Assembly: GCF_900104815.1 (NCBI RefSeq)
Contig: NZ_FNTD01000005.1
Span: 1 to 62,239, forward strand
DNA from: Streptomyces misionensis
GTDB lineage: Bacteria > Actinomycetota > Actinomycetes > Streptomycetales > Streptomycetaceae
Reading direction: 5' to 3'
Length of the DNA stretch: 62,239 bases
The notes beneath the pieces were generated by a model. The model saw only the letters and a list, made by a program, of their open reading frames with translations. It did no database searches and was not told the origin of the DNA. Shown piece after piece: positions 23,550 through 30,749 of the stretch; within the stretch, counting starts at the first letter, position 1, and the number at the start of each line of letters is the position of its first letter. The position numbers were made by a program, and so were the translations under genes.

Positions 23550-24997
23550 CGGGTGATTCCCCTCTCGGCGAGCACGGCCGTCAGGAACTCACGGGCGGTT
23601 CCGGGACGGCACCCGAGGTGCCGGGCCATCTGCCGGTTGGAGGGGTGGCGCTTGAGGTTCTTGCCCTCCTCGGCGGCCGCGTCGACGAGCGCGCGAGCCT
23701 TGGCGAGCCGGTCGTCCGCGACCTTTTCCCGGACCTGCTCCTGGGCCTCGTCCGACTGCGTCCCGCCCTCGGCCTCGGGTGCGTCCGGGGAAGGGGCCGG
23801 AAGCGGCTCCTGCCCTTGCGGGAAGCGGGTTGTAGCCGTTTCGCTTCCCGTGTCGGCAAGGCCTCGGGACGCGGTCAGCGGATGCACCGGGACGCGGTGC
23901 GCGATCCACTGTCCGTCCGGCCCGGGAACCGCGAGCGCGACCGGGAGGTACGGAGCCGGGATCACCTCGGGCACGTCCTCGGCCACAGGTTCAGGAACCG
24001 TTTCCGGCTCCGGCTCGACGGCGGTGGGAACCACCGCGGCCGGGGCGGGCACCGTGCGCGAGAACCGAGTGCGTCCGTCCCAAGCCAGGGCCTGGGCCCG
24101 GCGGAACGACGCCCGGCGCGAGGCGCGGATCTCGCGGATCGACGGCTCCCCGGGCGCCGCGCCGTTCGCCCGCTCCCACGCCTTGGCGTACGCCGCGTCG
24201 AGGTCGAGCCCGGTGTTGTCGGCGATCCGGCGGGCGCGGCGCACGAGGATCGGGTGCCGGCGGCGCAGCCGCTTCCAGCGGGCGATGTCCTCGGCGGTGC
24301 GGCCGGAGACGGCGGCGCGCTTGGAGCGCATCACCACCCACCACAGGATCAGCGCGGCGAGCGAGGCCCCGGCGTAGGCGCACGCCCGGTAGATCCCGGC
24401 CGCCGAGCTGTCCTCGATCAGGTGCCCGGCTCCGTTGATGGAGGCGGCGACCACCGCCGTGGTCCAGGTCGCCCGCATCAGCCACCGGTAGGGGCGCTTC
24501 TGCTCGATCGCCTGGCCGGTGAGCCCGGCGAACGTCAGCGTCATGCCCTCGGTCAGGACCGGGACGCCGGGGGCGGTCCAGCTCATTCCGAGGTGCGCGG
24601 CCGCCCCGGCCTGGCCGGTCCAGCCGACTACCAGGGAGACCAGCACGACGGGCAGGCCCCACAGCGGCATGTGGTGGGAGAGGCGTACGACCATCGCGTC
24701 CAGGCGGGCACGGCGGTCCTTGCGGGCCTTGGCGCGCATCTTCTGCCGCTCGGCCTTGCGTTGCAGCGCGAGGCTGACCTTGGCGTTCTTGGCCTCGGTC
24801 TTCAGGCGCCGCTTGTGCTCGCGGTCGCGGCGCTTCTCCTCGGCCTCCTCGCGGCGGTCGGCGCGGTCCTCGGCGCGGCGAGCCTGCAGGTTGGCCCGGC
24901 GTTCCTGGCCCCGGCTGGAGGGGAGCGGGGCCTTAGCGAACGGCGGTTCGTTCGGGTCGTGGCCGTTGACGGGGGTCTCGGTGCTGTAGGTCGTCAC
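23546..24997 (-). CDS. DUF2637/SpdB-type membrane protein, 483 aa
   Basis: GTG at 24997 overlaps the preceding stop (GTGA). Residues 25-105 are a long charged helix (many Arg/Lys/Glu). Four hydrophobic spans follow at about 112-240 (MPLWGLPVVLVSLVVGWTG, TEGMTLTFAGLTGQAI, TWTTAVVAASINGAGHLI, RACAYAGASLAALILWWVVM), which is the DUF2637 pattern of Streptomyces spread proteins. A basic region and a Pro/Glu linker lead to a C-terminal helix-turn-helix (RHPSNRQMARHLGCRPGTAR). The combination suggests a membrane protein that also touches DNA, helping TraB-driven spread between hyphal compartments. Confidence 0.75.
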   Translation of the reverse strand: MTTYSTETPVNGHDPNEPPFAKAPLPSSRGQERRANLQARRAEDRADRREEAEEKRRDREHKRRLKTEAKNAKVSLALQRKAERQKMRAKARKDRRARLDAMVVRLSHHMPLWGLPVVLVSLVVGWTGQAGAAAHLGMSWTAPGVPVLTEGMTLTFAGLTGQAIEQKRPYRWLMRATWTTAVVAASINGAGHLIEDSSAAGIYRACAYAGASLAALILWWVVMRSKRAAVSGRTAEDIARWKRLRRRHPILVRRARRIADNTGLDLDAAYAKAWERANGAAPGEPSIREIRASRRASFRRAQALAWDGRTRFSRTVPAPAAVVPTAVEPEPETVPEPVAEDVPEVIPAPYLPVALAVPGPDGQWIAHRVPVHPLTASRGLADTGSETATTRFPQGQEPLPAPSPDAPEAEGGTQSDEAQEQVREKVADDRLAKARALVDAAAEEGKNLKRHPSNRQMARHLGCRPGTAREFLTAVLAERGITR

Positions 24998-25221
24998 CGG
25001 CCTACGGCCTCCTTCCGGATCGGGGTGCGGGACAGGTGGATGCGGGCGGTGGTCCGGAGCGCGGCGCGGATCGCGCGGCGCAGCGGCCGGCCGCGGCGGG
25101 CCAGGTTGACCCGGGCGGCCGGGTGGGGCGTCCCGAGCTCGGCGAGCACGACGTAGGAGTCGTAGTCGGCGGCGGTCCAGTCGTGGCTGACGCCGTTGTG
25201 GAAGATCAGGGCCGCGTTCAT
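24994..25221 (-). CDS. Small basic protein, 75 aa
   Basis: ATG at 25221 overlaps the upstream stop (ATGA), and its own TGA overlaps the DUF2637 start (GTGA). The first half is neutral (FHNGVSHDWTAADYDSYVVL), the second strongly basic (RRGRPLRRAIRAALRTTARI). It is probably a small nucleic-acid-binding or membrane-surface protein. The coupling on both sides implies equal production with its neighbours. Confidence 0.65.
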   Translation of the reverse strand: MNAALIFHNGVSHDWTAADYDSYVVLAELGTPHPAARVNLARRGRPLRRAIRAALRTTARIHLSRTPIRKEAVGR

Positions 25222-25982
25222 GCGACGGCTCCCTTCGTCTCGGTGCCGGTGCCGGCGTCGGTGGCCGGGCCGTGGGGGTCGATGCCGAACAGCTCGGCGT
25301 GGCGCAGCAGCAGCCCGGAGACCTCACGGACGGAGGCGGCGGTGTCGCTGCTGAGCAGTGCGAAGGCGATCTCCGTGACCGCCTCGGTCACCGCCTCGCG
25401 GTGGAAGGCGAAGGCCAGGGACTCGGCGGTCAGCGCGGCCAGGGCGGTCTCGGTGTCTTTGATCGCCGTGTCGCGCTGGGAGCGGATGGTCTCCAGCTCG
25501 CCGGGCAGCTCCTGGAGGCGCTTGGCCGTCTCGATCTGCTCCAGCGCCGGGCGCTCCAGCCGCTCCAGGAGGGCATCGATCTCACCCGCGGTGGGCGGTG
25601 CGGCCAGCGGCGGCGGGGTGGTCTGGTAGATCTTCCAGCCGAGCGGGTCGGGGTCCGGGTCCGGCGTCGGCTTCCAGGTGGCGTCCGGGTGCGGGGTCGC
25701 GGCCTGGGCGGAGGCCCGGTCGCGGTGGGCGCTGCGCACCTTGCCCTCGTGGAGGACCACGTCGATCGGGGCGTCGGCCGCGTCGAAGGCGTACTTCGTC
25801 GCGCCGACCAGCAGCTCGACCAGGCGGTGGAGGTCGGTGTTGCGGGCCTCGGCGGCGACCAGCTCGGTCCGCAGCGACTCGGTGGTGGCCTCGGAGGTTT
25901 CCAGGTCGGTCTCCAAGACGGAGGCGAGTTCGGCGCCCTCCTTCAGGGCCCGGAGGGTCTTCGTGCGGATCATCCGGATCAT
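25218..25982 (-). CDS. Coiled-coil protein, 254 aa
   Basis: ATG at 25982 overlaps the preceding stop (ATGA). N-terminal coiled coil (about residues 10-55, LKEGAELASVLETDLETSEA), a Pro-rich linker (TWKPTPDPDPDPLGWKIYQT), then a second coiled-coil region (about 130-215, ALLERLERPALEQIETAKRL). No membrane span, no catalytic motif. It may be a structural partner in the transfer complex. No family recognised. Confidence 0.65.
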   Translation of the reverse strand: MIRMIRTKTLRALKEGAELASVLETDLETSEATTESLRTELVAAEARNTDLHRLVELLVGATKYAFDAADAPIDVVLHEGKVRSAHRDRASAQAATPHPDATWKPTPDPDPDPLGWKIYQTTPPPLAAPPTAGEIDALLERLERPALEQIETAKRLQELPGELETIRSQRDTAIKDTETALAALTAESLAFAFHREAVTEAVTEIAFALLSSDTAASVREVSGLLLRHAELFGIDPHGPATDAGTGTETKGAVA

Positions 25983-26290
25983 GCGGCGGGCTCCCGGGTC
26001 TCGGAGGGGGCGACGGGCGGGTTGTTACGCAGGTGCTGGTCGACCACGCGGTGCAGCAGGCGGGCGCTCACGCCGAGCGCGCCGAGCCACAGCAGGCACT
26101 TGGTGACCTGGGCGACGGCGGTGACCAGCGCGGTCAGCGCGTCCAGGAGGACGGTTCCGGAGCCGTAGGCCAGCGCCGCGAGCAGCGGGACCAGGAGCAG
26201 CAGCATCTGCGAGGGCATCCGGCCCGTGAGGTCGAGGCCGGCGCGGACGAGGTCGCGTAAGGCGAGGGCGGGGCGCGTCATCGCGGTCAC
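25979..26290 (-). CDS. Small two-TM membrane protein, 103 aa
   Basis: GTG at 26290 overlaps the upstream stop (GTGA). ATG 26281 is an alternative three codons later. Hydrophobic spans are about residues 28-50 (MLLLLVPLLAALAYGSGTVL) and 55-75 (ALVTAVAQVTKCLLWLGALG), followed by a polar tail with RVVDQHLRNN. A Spd-like role is suggested only by context. Confidence 0.65.
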   Translation of the reverse strand: MTAMTRPALALRDLVRAGLDLTGRMPSQMLLLLVPLLAALAYGSGTVLLDALTALVTAVAQVTKCLLWLGALGVSARLLHRVVDQHLRNNPPVAPSETREPAA

Positions 26291-26451
26291 CTGCCGGTCC
26301 GGGCGGTGGCGACCTTCTCGGACGCCTCCTCCCACTCGGCGGCCGCGCGGAGACGGCTGATCGTCTCCGTGTCGCGGACCGACCACTCGTCGGGGTTCGA
26401 GCTGACGCGCTCCAGGACGTCGGCCAGGAGCTGGCGGGTGGTGTCGGTCAT
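26287..26451 (-). CDS. Small acidic protein, 54 aa
   Basis: ATG at 26451 shares a base with the upstream stop (TGATG). The peptide is helical (TRQLLADVLERVSSNPDEWS, then RDTETISRLRAAAEWEEASE). Its size and coupling to both neighbours (TGATG and GTGA) support a real gene. Function unknown. Confidence 0.6.
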   Translation of the reverse strand: MTDTTRQLLADVLERVSSNPDEWSVRDTETISRLRAAAEWEEASEKVATARTGR

Positions 26452-26750
26452 CAGGCCACCGCCCCGAGGTCGATGTCGACGAGGCCGGCGGCGTACTCCA
26501 GCTCGTCGAGCTCCTCCAGGAGGACGACGGTGAGGTCGGCGCGGCGGCTGACCTGCTTGGGCTTGAGGAAGCCCGTCTCGACCATGTCGGCGAGGGCGTC
26601 CTCGCGGGCCTGGCGGGCGGCGCGGCCCTCGATCCCGACGGGCGGCCCGAGGACCAGCTCGACGTCGATGCCGAGGATCTGCGAGGCGTCGGTGCGGAGC
26701 TGGAGGGCGGCGGCAAGAGTGCCGGCGCCCGGGTTGGGGATACTGATCAT
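26451..26750 (-). CDS. Hypothetical protein, 99 aa, first gene of the transfer cluster
   Basis: ATG at 26750, preceded by GGAACCGCG. A mixed alpha/beta sequence with GIDVELVLGPPVGIEGRAAR, DMVETGFLKPKQVSRRADL and an acidic hydrophobic end (EELDELEYAAGLVDIDLG). As the first gene it defines the start of a leftward unit that runs to the terminator at 13060. No family recognised. Confidence 0.6.
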   Translation of the reverse strand: MISIPNPGAGTLAAALQLRTDASQILGIDVELVLGPPVGIEGRAARQAREDALADMVETGFLKPKQVSRRADLTVVLLEELDELEYAAGLVDIDLGAVA

Positions 26751-27239
26751 CGCGGTTCCACTCCCTGCTGAGTTGGATTCCGAAGTGGCCCCGGGGGCGT
26801 TGCACCGCCTGATCCGGGGCCGCGCCCATTCGGGCGGGGGTTGTCGTGCACGGCCAGACGGCCACGGCCACGGCACATCCCCGTACAGGCGATGCGCCGG
26901 GCCGAATCTGTCTGGACGTACCTCTCGCTGGCGGCCCACATGGCCTTCTGACCAGCGCGAAGGTTGCTCTCTGCCTCGTTGCACTCTGTTGAGTTCTTCT
27001 CGGTACACCGGGCTCGGTACAACTCCGAGGCGGTCCGGTGTCGCCGTTTTCGGCATGGCTGTGCCGTCACACTTCGTGAGCTGGACTCACTCGGCGTCGC
27101 CTTGCCGGGACGACATTCCCAGGATTGCGGTCCCCTGTCAATCACACCCGGGACGACAATCCCGAGATTGAAGGGGTCTGTCGCCTAATCCTGGGATTGT
27201 GGTTCACTGGGTGCGCCGAGAAGGAGGAGATCACCGGAC
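26751..27239. promoter_or_regulatory. Divergent promoter region between transfer cluster and gntR gene
   Basis: No gene is evident in these 489 bases. The right part carries three operator-like palindromes (see 27115-27198). A strong ribosome-binding site (AAGGAGGAG) lies at 27220-27228. The left part must hold the transfer-cluster promoter, but I could not assign -35 and -10 boxes. Confidence 0.55.
27115..27198. promoter_or_regulatory. Three GntR-type operator sites
   Basis: ATTCCCAGGATT (27115-27126), AATCCCGAGATT (27158-27169) and AATCCTGGGATT (27187-27198) share a 12-bp imperfect palindrome. Centres are 43 and 29 bp apart. They lie 42-125 bases upstream of the gntR start, which fits autorepression and possibly control of the divergent transfer cluster. 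Confidence 0.75.
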
Positions 27240-27974
27240 ATGCCACCCAAGTGGAAAGCCCTCGCCGACGAGATCGCCGCGAAGATCACCAGCGGCGAGT
27301 ACGCGCCCGGCGATCGCCTGCCCAAGATCGAAGACCTGGTCAGCGCGGGGAAGGGATCGAAGTCGACGGTCCATACCGCGTACAAGTCGCTGGAAGCGGA
27401 CGGTCTGGTGATTGCGTCGCGTGGCCACGGGACGGTCGTACGGGAGCGCACCACCCTGGCGACCGCCGCCGACCGCGAAAGGCACAGCAGGGCCACCGGA
27501 TCATCATGGCGAGCTGGCGAGCGCTCTGACTCGCACATGGCGGGGGTCGTCGCTGCCCCCGAGGATGTGGCTGAGGCCCTGGGCATCGCGCCTGGCGATC
27601 AGGTGCTTCGGCGCTCCCGGACCTACCGCGACGAGCACGACAACAGCGTCATCAGCCACTCGACGTCCTGGATCCCGGAGGTATTCGCCGAGGAACTGCC
27701 CGAACTGGCCATGGGGCGGCGGCTTAGCAGCGGGACGTCGATCGACCTGATCACACGCCACACCGGCCGCCCTGTGGCCCGCCGATACAGCTCCATGTGG
27801 GCCCGGCTCACGACGCCGGCCGACGCCGGACCACTGGAGATCCCCGAAGACACCAAGGCAGCGGTCATCGTCCTGACGGTCCGAATCGTCGACACCAGCG
27901 GCATGACGATCGAGTACGGCGTAGATGTCGGCGGCCCTGGCCGCCGCTGGACCAAGGAAGAGGTCGGCGAATGA
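27240..27974 (+). CDS. GntR family (HutC/UTRA) repressor, 244 aa
   Basis: ATG at 27240 with AAGGAGGAG upstream. The N-terminal winged helix (residues 1-72) has LADEIAAKITSGEYAPGDRL and KSTVHTAYKSLEADGLVIAS. The C-terminal UTRA ligand domain (about 95-235) includes VLRRSRTYRDEHDNSVISHS and TIEYGVDVGGPGRRW. KorSA-type repressors of this family silence Streptomyces transfer genes. The three palindromes just upstream are its likely operators. The stop overlaps the next start (ATGA). Confidence 0.85.
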   Translation: MPPKWKALADEIAAKITSGEYAPGDRLPKIEDLVSAGKGSKSTVHTAYKSLEADGLVIASRGHGTVVRERTTLATAADRERHSRATGSSWRAGERSDSHMAGVVAAPEDVAEALGIAPGDQVLRRSRTYRDEHDNSVISHSTSWIPEVFAEELPELAMGRRLSSGTSIDLITRHTGRPVARRYSSMWARLTTPADAGPLEIPEDTKAAVIVLTVRIVDTSGMTIEYGVDVGGPGRRWTKEEVGE

Positions 27975-28663
27975 CCACGCTGCCCCTCGACGACACCCTC
28001 GTCCAGGTGCTGGAGACCAAGCTCGGCTCTCTCCTGCAGGCGCAACGCCTCGGTACCTCGACCCCAGAGGACAGGACGGAAATCACCCGAATCATGCGAA
28101 CGCTGACAGGGCGGAGCGGTCCGGCAAGGCTCATCTTGATGGCTGGTCTCCCCGGATCGGGAAAGACGACACTCGCGCGCGAGCTGGAGCGCAATGGCTT
28201 CCTGCGCCTGTCTCCGGACGAACGGGTCTGGCAGGCGCACGGCCACTACGGACGGGACTTCCCGCGTGGGGAGTACCGCGTCAGGGAACGCCCGATCCTC
28301 GCTCAGATCGCCGTCGAGCTGCGGACCGCCCTGGCCGCAGGTCACGACGTGGTCATGGATCACGGGTTCTGGACGGTTGAAGAACGCAGGGAGTGGCGCG
28401 AGATAGGCGAGCAGGCCGGCGCCGAAGTCGTCCTCCTGTACCTGCCCGGCGATCACGACTCCCTCTGGGACCGGATCAAGGAACGCAACGCCGAGACCTT
28501 CGACGACCCGAACGCCATGTACTTCAGCGAGGACGACCTGCGGCGTCATGCTGGCCGCTTCGTCGCGCCAGGGCCAGACGAACCACACCTGACCTACGAC
28601 GGGCGCCCGGCAACCGTGCTCAGCGCCCTGAGCCGCGGCGACACTCCGGAATCGGCTGGCTGA
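27971..28663 (+). CDS. P-loop kinase/zeta-like ATPase, 230 aa
   Basis: ATG at 27971 overlaps the gntR stop (ATGA). Walker A GLPGSGKTT is at about residues 59-67. Downstream come RLSPDERVWQAHG, GHDVVMDHGFWTVEERREWR and LLYLPGDHDSLWDRIKERNA, which match the AAA_33/zeta-type small-molecule or nucleic-acid kinase plan. Substrate unknown. Coupling to a repressor might suggest a regulated toxin or phosphotransferase, but no antitoxin is evident. A perfect 22-bp palindromic terminator follows. Confidence 0.75.
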   Translation: MTTLPLDDTLVQVLETKLGSLLQAQRLGTSTPEDRTEITRIMRTLTGRSGPARLILMAGLPGSGKTTLARELERNGFLRLSPDERVWQAHGHYGRDFPRGEYRVRERPILAQIAVELRTALAAGHDVVMDHGFWTVEERREWREIGEQAGAEVVLLYLPGDHDSLWDRIKERNAETFDDPNAMYFSEDDLRRHAGRFVAPGPDEPHLTYDGRPATVLSALSRGDTPESAG

Positions 28664-28708
28664 CCCCCAGTGACCGCCGGAGGGAGGAAGATGTCCCGCG
28701 AAACGCAA

Positions 28709-28730
28709 ACAGGCCCCCGCGGGGGCCTGT
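28709..28730 (+). terminator. Perfect 22-bp palindrome terminator
   Basis: ACAGGCCCCC-GC-GGGGGCCTGT, 46 bases past the kinase stop. Confidence 0.8.
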
Positions 28731-28795
28731 CGATCGCGCTCGCCGGTTGTGGTGGTCGGCGCCGCGATCAAGCACCTGAATGGGAGGTGCCTGCG

Positions 28796-29071
28796 ATGGT
28801 CAGCAGGCTACGCGTACCCACTGTCGGTGGGCCAGCGGGACACGGCGACACGCCGGTGGCGGCCCGCGCTTTCCGTGTGGCGGGACGGCTTCGCAAGTTC
28901 TCTCCCGGAGAACGGGATCTCGGAGTATCCACGCCGGTGATCCGGTACAACACCACACCGGCGTCCGGCACGATCACCGGATGCGATCACGCTCTATACC
29001 AGCTCAGCCCCGGTTTCCCCAACCGGCGATCGGACTCCACCATGTTCGCCATGATTGCTCGCGCCCCGTAA
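28796..29071 (+). CDS. Hypothetical protein, 91 aa
   Basis: ATG at 28796 with GGGAGGTG about 7 bases upstream, and a hairpin terminator directly after the stop, so it looks like an isolated small gene. The protein is basic and Thr/Gly-rich (RLRVPTVGGPAGHGDTPVAA, YNTTPASGTITGCDHALYQL). Codon use is less biased than in neighbours. No motif recognised. It could also be a spurious frame in a structured RNA region. Confidence 0.4.
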   Translation: MVSRLRVPTVGGPAGHGDTPVAARAFRVAGRLRKFSPGERDLGVSTPVIRYNTTPASGTITGCDHALYQLSPGFPNRRSDSTMFAMIARAP

Positions 29072-29075
29072 CGCC

Positions 29076-29109
29076 GAGGGCCGCCCCTGCGCCAACAGGA
29101 GCGGCCCTC
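29076..29109 (+). terminator. Hairpin GAGGGCCGC / GCGGCCCTC
   Basis: 9-bp perfect stem with a 16-nt loop, 5 bases past the 91-aa frame. Confidence 0.7.
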
Positions 29110-29329
29110 AACTCAACAACTTGACTCAGTCCCCGGCCCGCAAAGCCACAGTTCCTGAGTCGTACGTCGGCGGTAACGCCGGGCTCCCGACCCCACGGGG
29201 CCCGGTCACCACCAGCTAGGGTAACCGGCCAGGCGGCCTTTACGCAGCACCGCTCGTAGGCCCGTCCGGTTACCTGCTGATGATCACCGACGTGCGGCTC
29301 TCTACCCCGATTGGGAGAGTTCGCACCCC
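29110..29329 (+). promoter_or_regulatory. Structured leader upstream of the rep operon
   Basis: A nested hairpin is formed by GGTAACCGG (29220-29228) with CCGGTTACC (29266-29274) and, inside it, GGCCT (29235-29239) with AGGCC (29258-29262). A short CTCTC...GAGAG stem lies just before the leader-peptide ATG. This arrangement before rep suggests copy-number control by an RNA structure or antisense RNA. Confidence 0.5.
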
Positions 29330-29503
29330 ATGCACCGCCCCCTCCGGCTCGCCTCCGCGGAGCCCGCGACGGTAACCGTCGCCACCGCGTACGAAGGCGC
29401 CGTGAATATGACTACGCAGTGCTCGAATCCCGGTTTGACCTGCTCCGATAGGGGTGTCCGCTTCGCCGTGTCCACCGCGGCCGCCGAGGCGGTGGCCCGA
29501 TGA
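29330..29503 (+). CDS. 57-aa leader peptide coupled to rep
   Basis: ATG at 29330 opens a frame that ends in TGA at 29501-29503, overlapping the rep ATG (29500) as ATGA. The peptide (MHRPLRLASAEPATVTVATA...) has no hydrophobic or metal motif. It contains two Cys (QCSNPGLTC). Its likely role is translational coupling: rep is made only when the leader is translated, so the structured RNA above could control both. Confidence 0.55.
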   Translation: MHRPLRLASAEPATVTVATAYEGAVNMTTQCSNPGLTCSDRGVRFAVSTAAAEAVAR

Positions 29504-30660
29504 GGAAGCGCACTTCCAAGCCCCAGCGGTTTGCCGCCGTCGAGAACGACTCGATCGATAACCTGTCCTCGCTCCTGGCGGTCGGCCTGCTCACCCGGCT
29601 GATCCGTGCCAAGGACGGCGAAGACGTGACGGTCGAGACCCTGTGCGAGGAGTACGCCGAGGGCGAGACCGCGCTGAGCAAGGCTATGCGCATCCTCGTC
29701 GAAGGCGCGTACGTCGTGAAGTTCAAGGTTCAGCGCGCCACCAGCGAGCCCCAGCTCGATGTCGAGGGCCAGCCGGTCCTCGACGACAAGGGCAAGCCCG
29801 TCATCAAGCGGGGTGGCTCCTGGTACACGACATTCCAGGTCGACGCCCACGGCAAACCGTTCACCGCCGAAGAAGTCGCCGAGGAGTTCGCCGCGATCCT
29901 GGCCGGCGGCAACGTCAAGGCCATCCGGGTCGAGCCGGAACGCCTGGACCCGCGCAAAGTCGGAGGCACTGAGGCTGCACCGGCCCCCGCACGACCGACC
30001 CCCAAGAATCGGGGGGTCGGTCAGATGGCATCACCGCAGGTCGGACCGACACCCGCTTTTCCGGGGGTCGGTCAGAGCGGGACCGGTCGACCGACCCCCC
30101 ATCGACCGGGGGTCGGTCAGGGCGGGGCTCTTATTAGGAACAAGACTGTTCTTGAAGACTCTCTCTCCTCCCCCGTCACAGGGGCCCCGGCTGACCCGAC
30201 CAAGGCCACAACCGAGAGAGAGAACAGCGCTGGGCGGAAGACGACCATGGCGGCCGCCGCTGCCGAGTCGGCTCCGGTGCCGGGGCAGCGGCAGGAGCCG
30301 GACGAGCTGGAGCCGAAGATCGGCAAGGTCGTCGAGGCTTATGTCCTGGCGCTGAACGGCGTGTACCCGCTGCAGTCGGTTGTTCAGCGGCTCCGCGCCG
30401 AGGCCCGTGAGCTGCTGGCGCTGAACTGGCCGGTCGAGCATGTTGCGAAGCTCGCCGGGCAGCTGCCGGGGCTGGGCTACTCCAGCCTGACGCGTCACGC
30501 CGAGCACAACCCGCCGCCGGCCCCGAAGCCGATGCCCGGGGGAGCGGTGCCGTGGTGCGGCAACTGCGACTCTCCGGAGTACCGGTGGATCGCGCCCCGC
30601 GAGGGCAGTCCGCGCCGGTGCCCGGAGTGCAACCCGGTCGTCGTTTTCGCGACGGCCTGA
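29500..30660 (+). CDS. Replication initiator-like protein with internal iterons, 386 aa
   Basis: The N-terminal part (residues 1-85) is a winged-helix domain (NLSSLLAVGLLTRLIRAKDG, ETALSKAMRILVEGAYVVKF), like DnaD/initiator proteins. Residues 165-215 are a Pro/Gly linker with PTP...GVGQ repeats, which are encoded by the DNA iterons. Residues 270-330 (IGKVVEAYVLALNGVYPLQS) are helical. The C-terminus has a zinc finger, CGNCDSPEYRW...RRCPECN. A rep gene carrying iterons and followed by a DnaB-like helicase resembles the pSLA2-type replication locus of Streptomyces. By that analogy this is the plasmid's initiator and origin. Confidence 0.7.
   Translation: MRKRTSKPQRFAAVENDSIDNLSSLLAVGLLTRLIRAKDGEDVTVETLCEEYAEGETALSKAMRILVEGAYVVKFKVQRATSEPQLDVEGQPVLDDKGKPVIKRGGSWYTTFQVDAHGKPFTAEEVAEEFAAILAGGNVKAIRVEPERLDPRKVGGTEAAPAPARPTPKNRGVGQMASPQVGPTPAFPGVGQSGTGRPTPHRPGVGQGGALIRNKTVLEDSLSSPVTGAPADPTKATTERENSAGRKTTMAAAAAESAPVPGQRQEPDELEPKIGKVVEAYVLALNGVYPLQSVVQRLRAEARELLALNWPVEHVAKLAGQLPGLGYSSLTRHAEHNPPPAPKPMPGGAVPWCGNCDSPEYRWIAPREGSPRRCPECNPVVVFATA
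29992..30165. other. Putative replication origin: iterons plus A/T-rich segment
   Basis: GGGGGTCGGTCAG occurs three times in direct orientation (30012-30024, 30063-30075, 30108-30120), at 51- and 45-bp spacing. Inverted copies CGACCGACCCCC lie at 29992-30003 and 30088-30099. A locally A/T-rich segment (30127-30165, cttattaggaacaagactg) follows. Iterons beside an unwinding element inside the rep gene fit an origin. Confidence 0.7.
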
Positions 30661-30749
30661 CCCACCCGTACACGAAGACGGGCCGCCCCCTGGCCGGGGC
30701 GACCCGTTGCGATCAACCACATCCCGAAGTCATGGAACAGGAGATCGGA

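Noticed and set aside
29992..30120. CRISPR-like array
   Set aside because: Repeats are 13 bp, only three direct copies plus inverted copies, inside a coding gene. They fit iterons.
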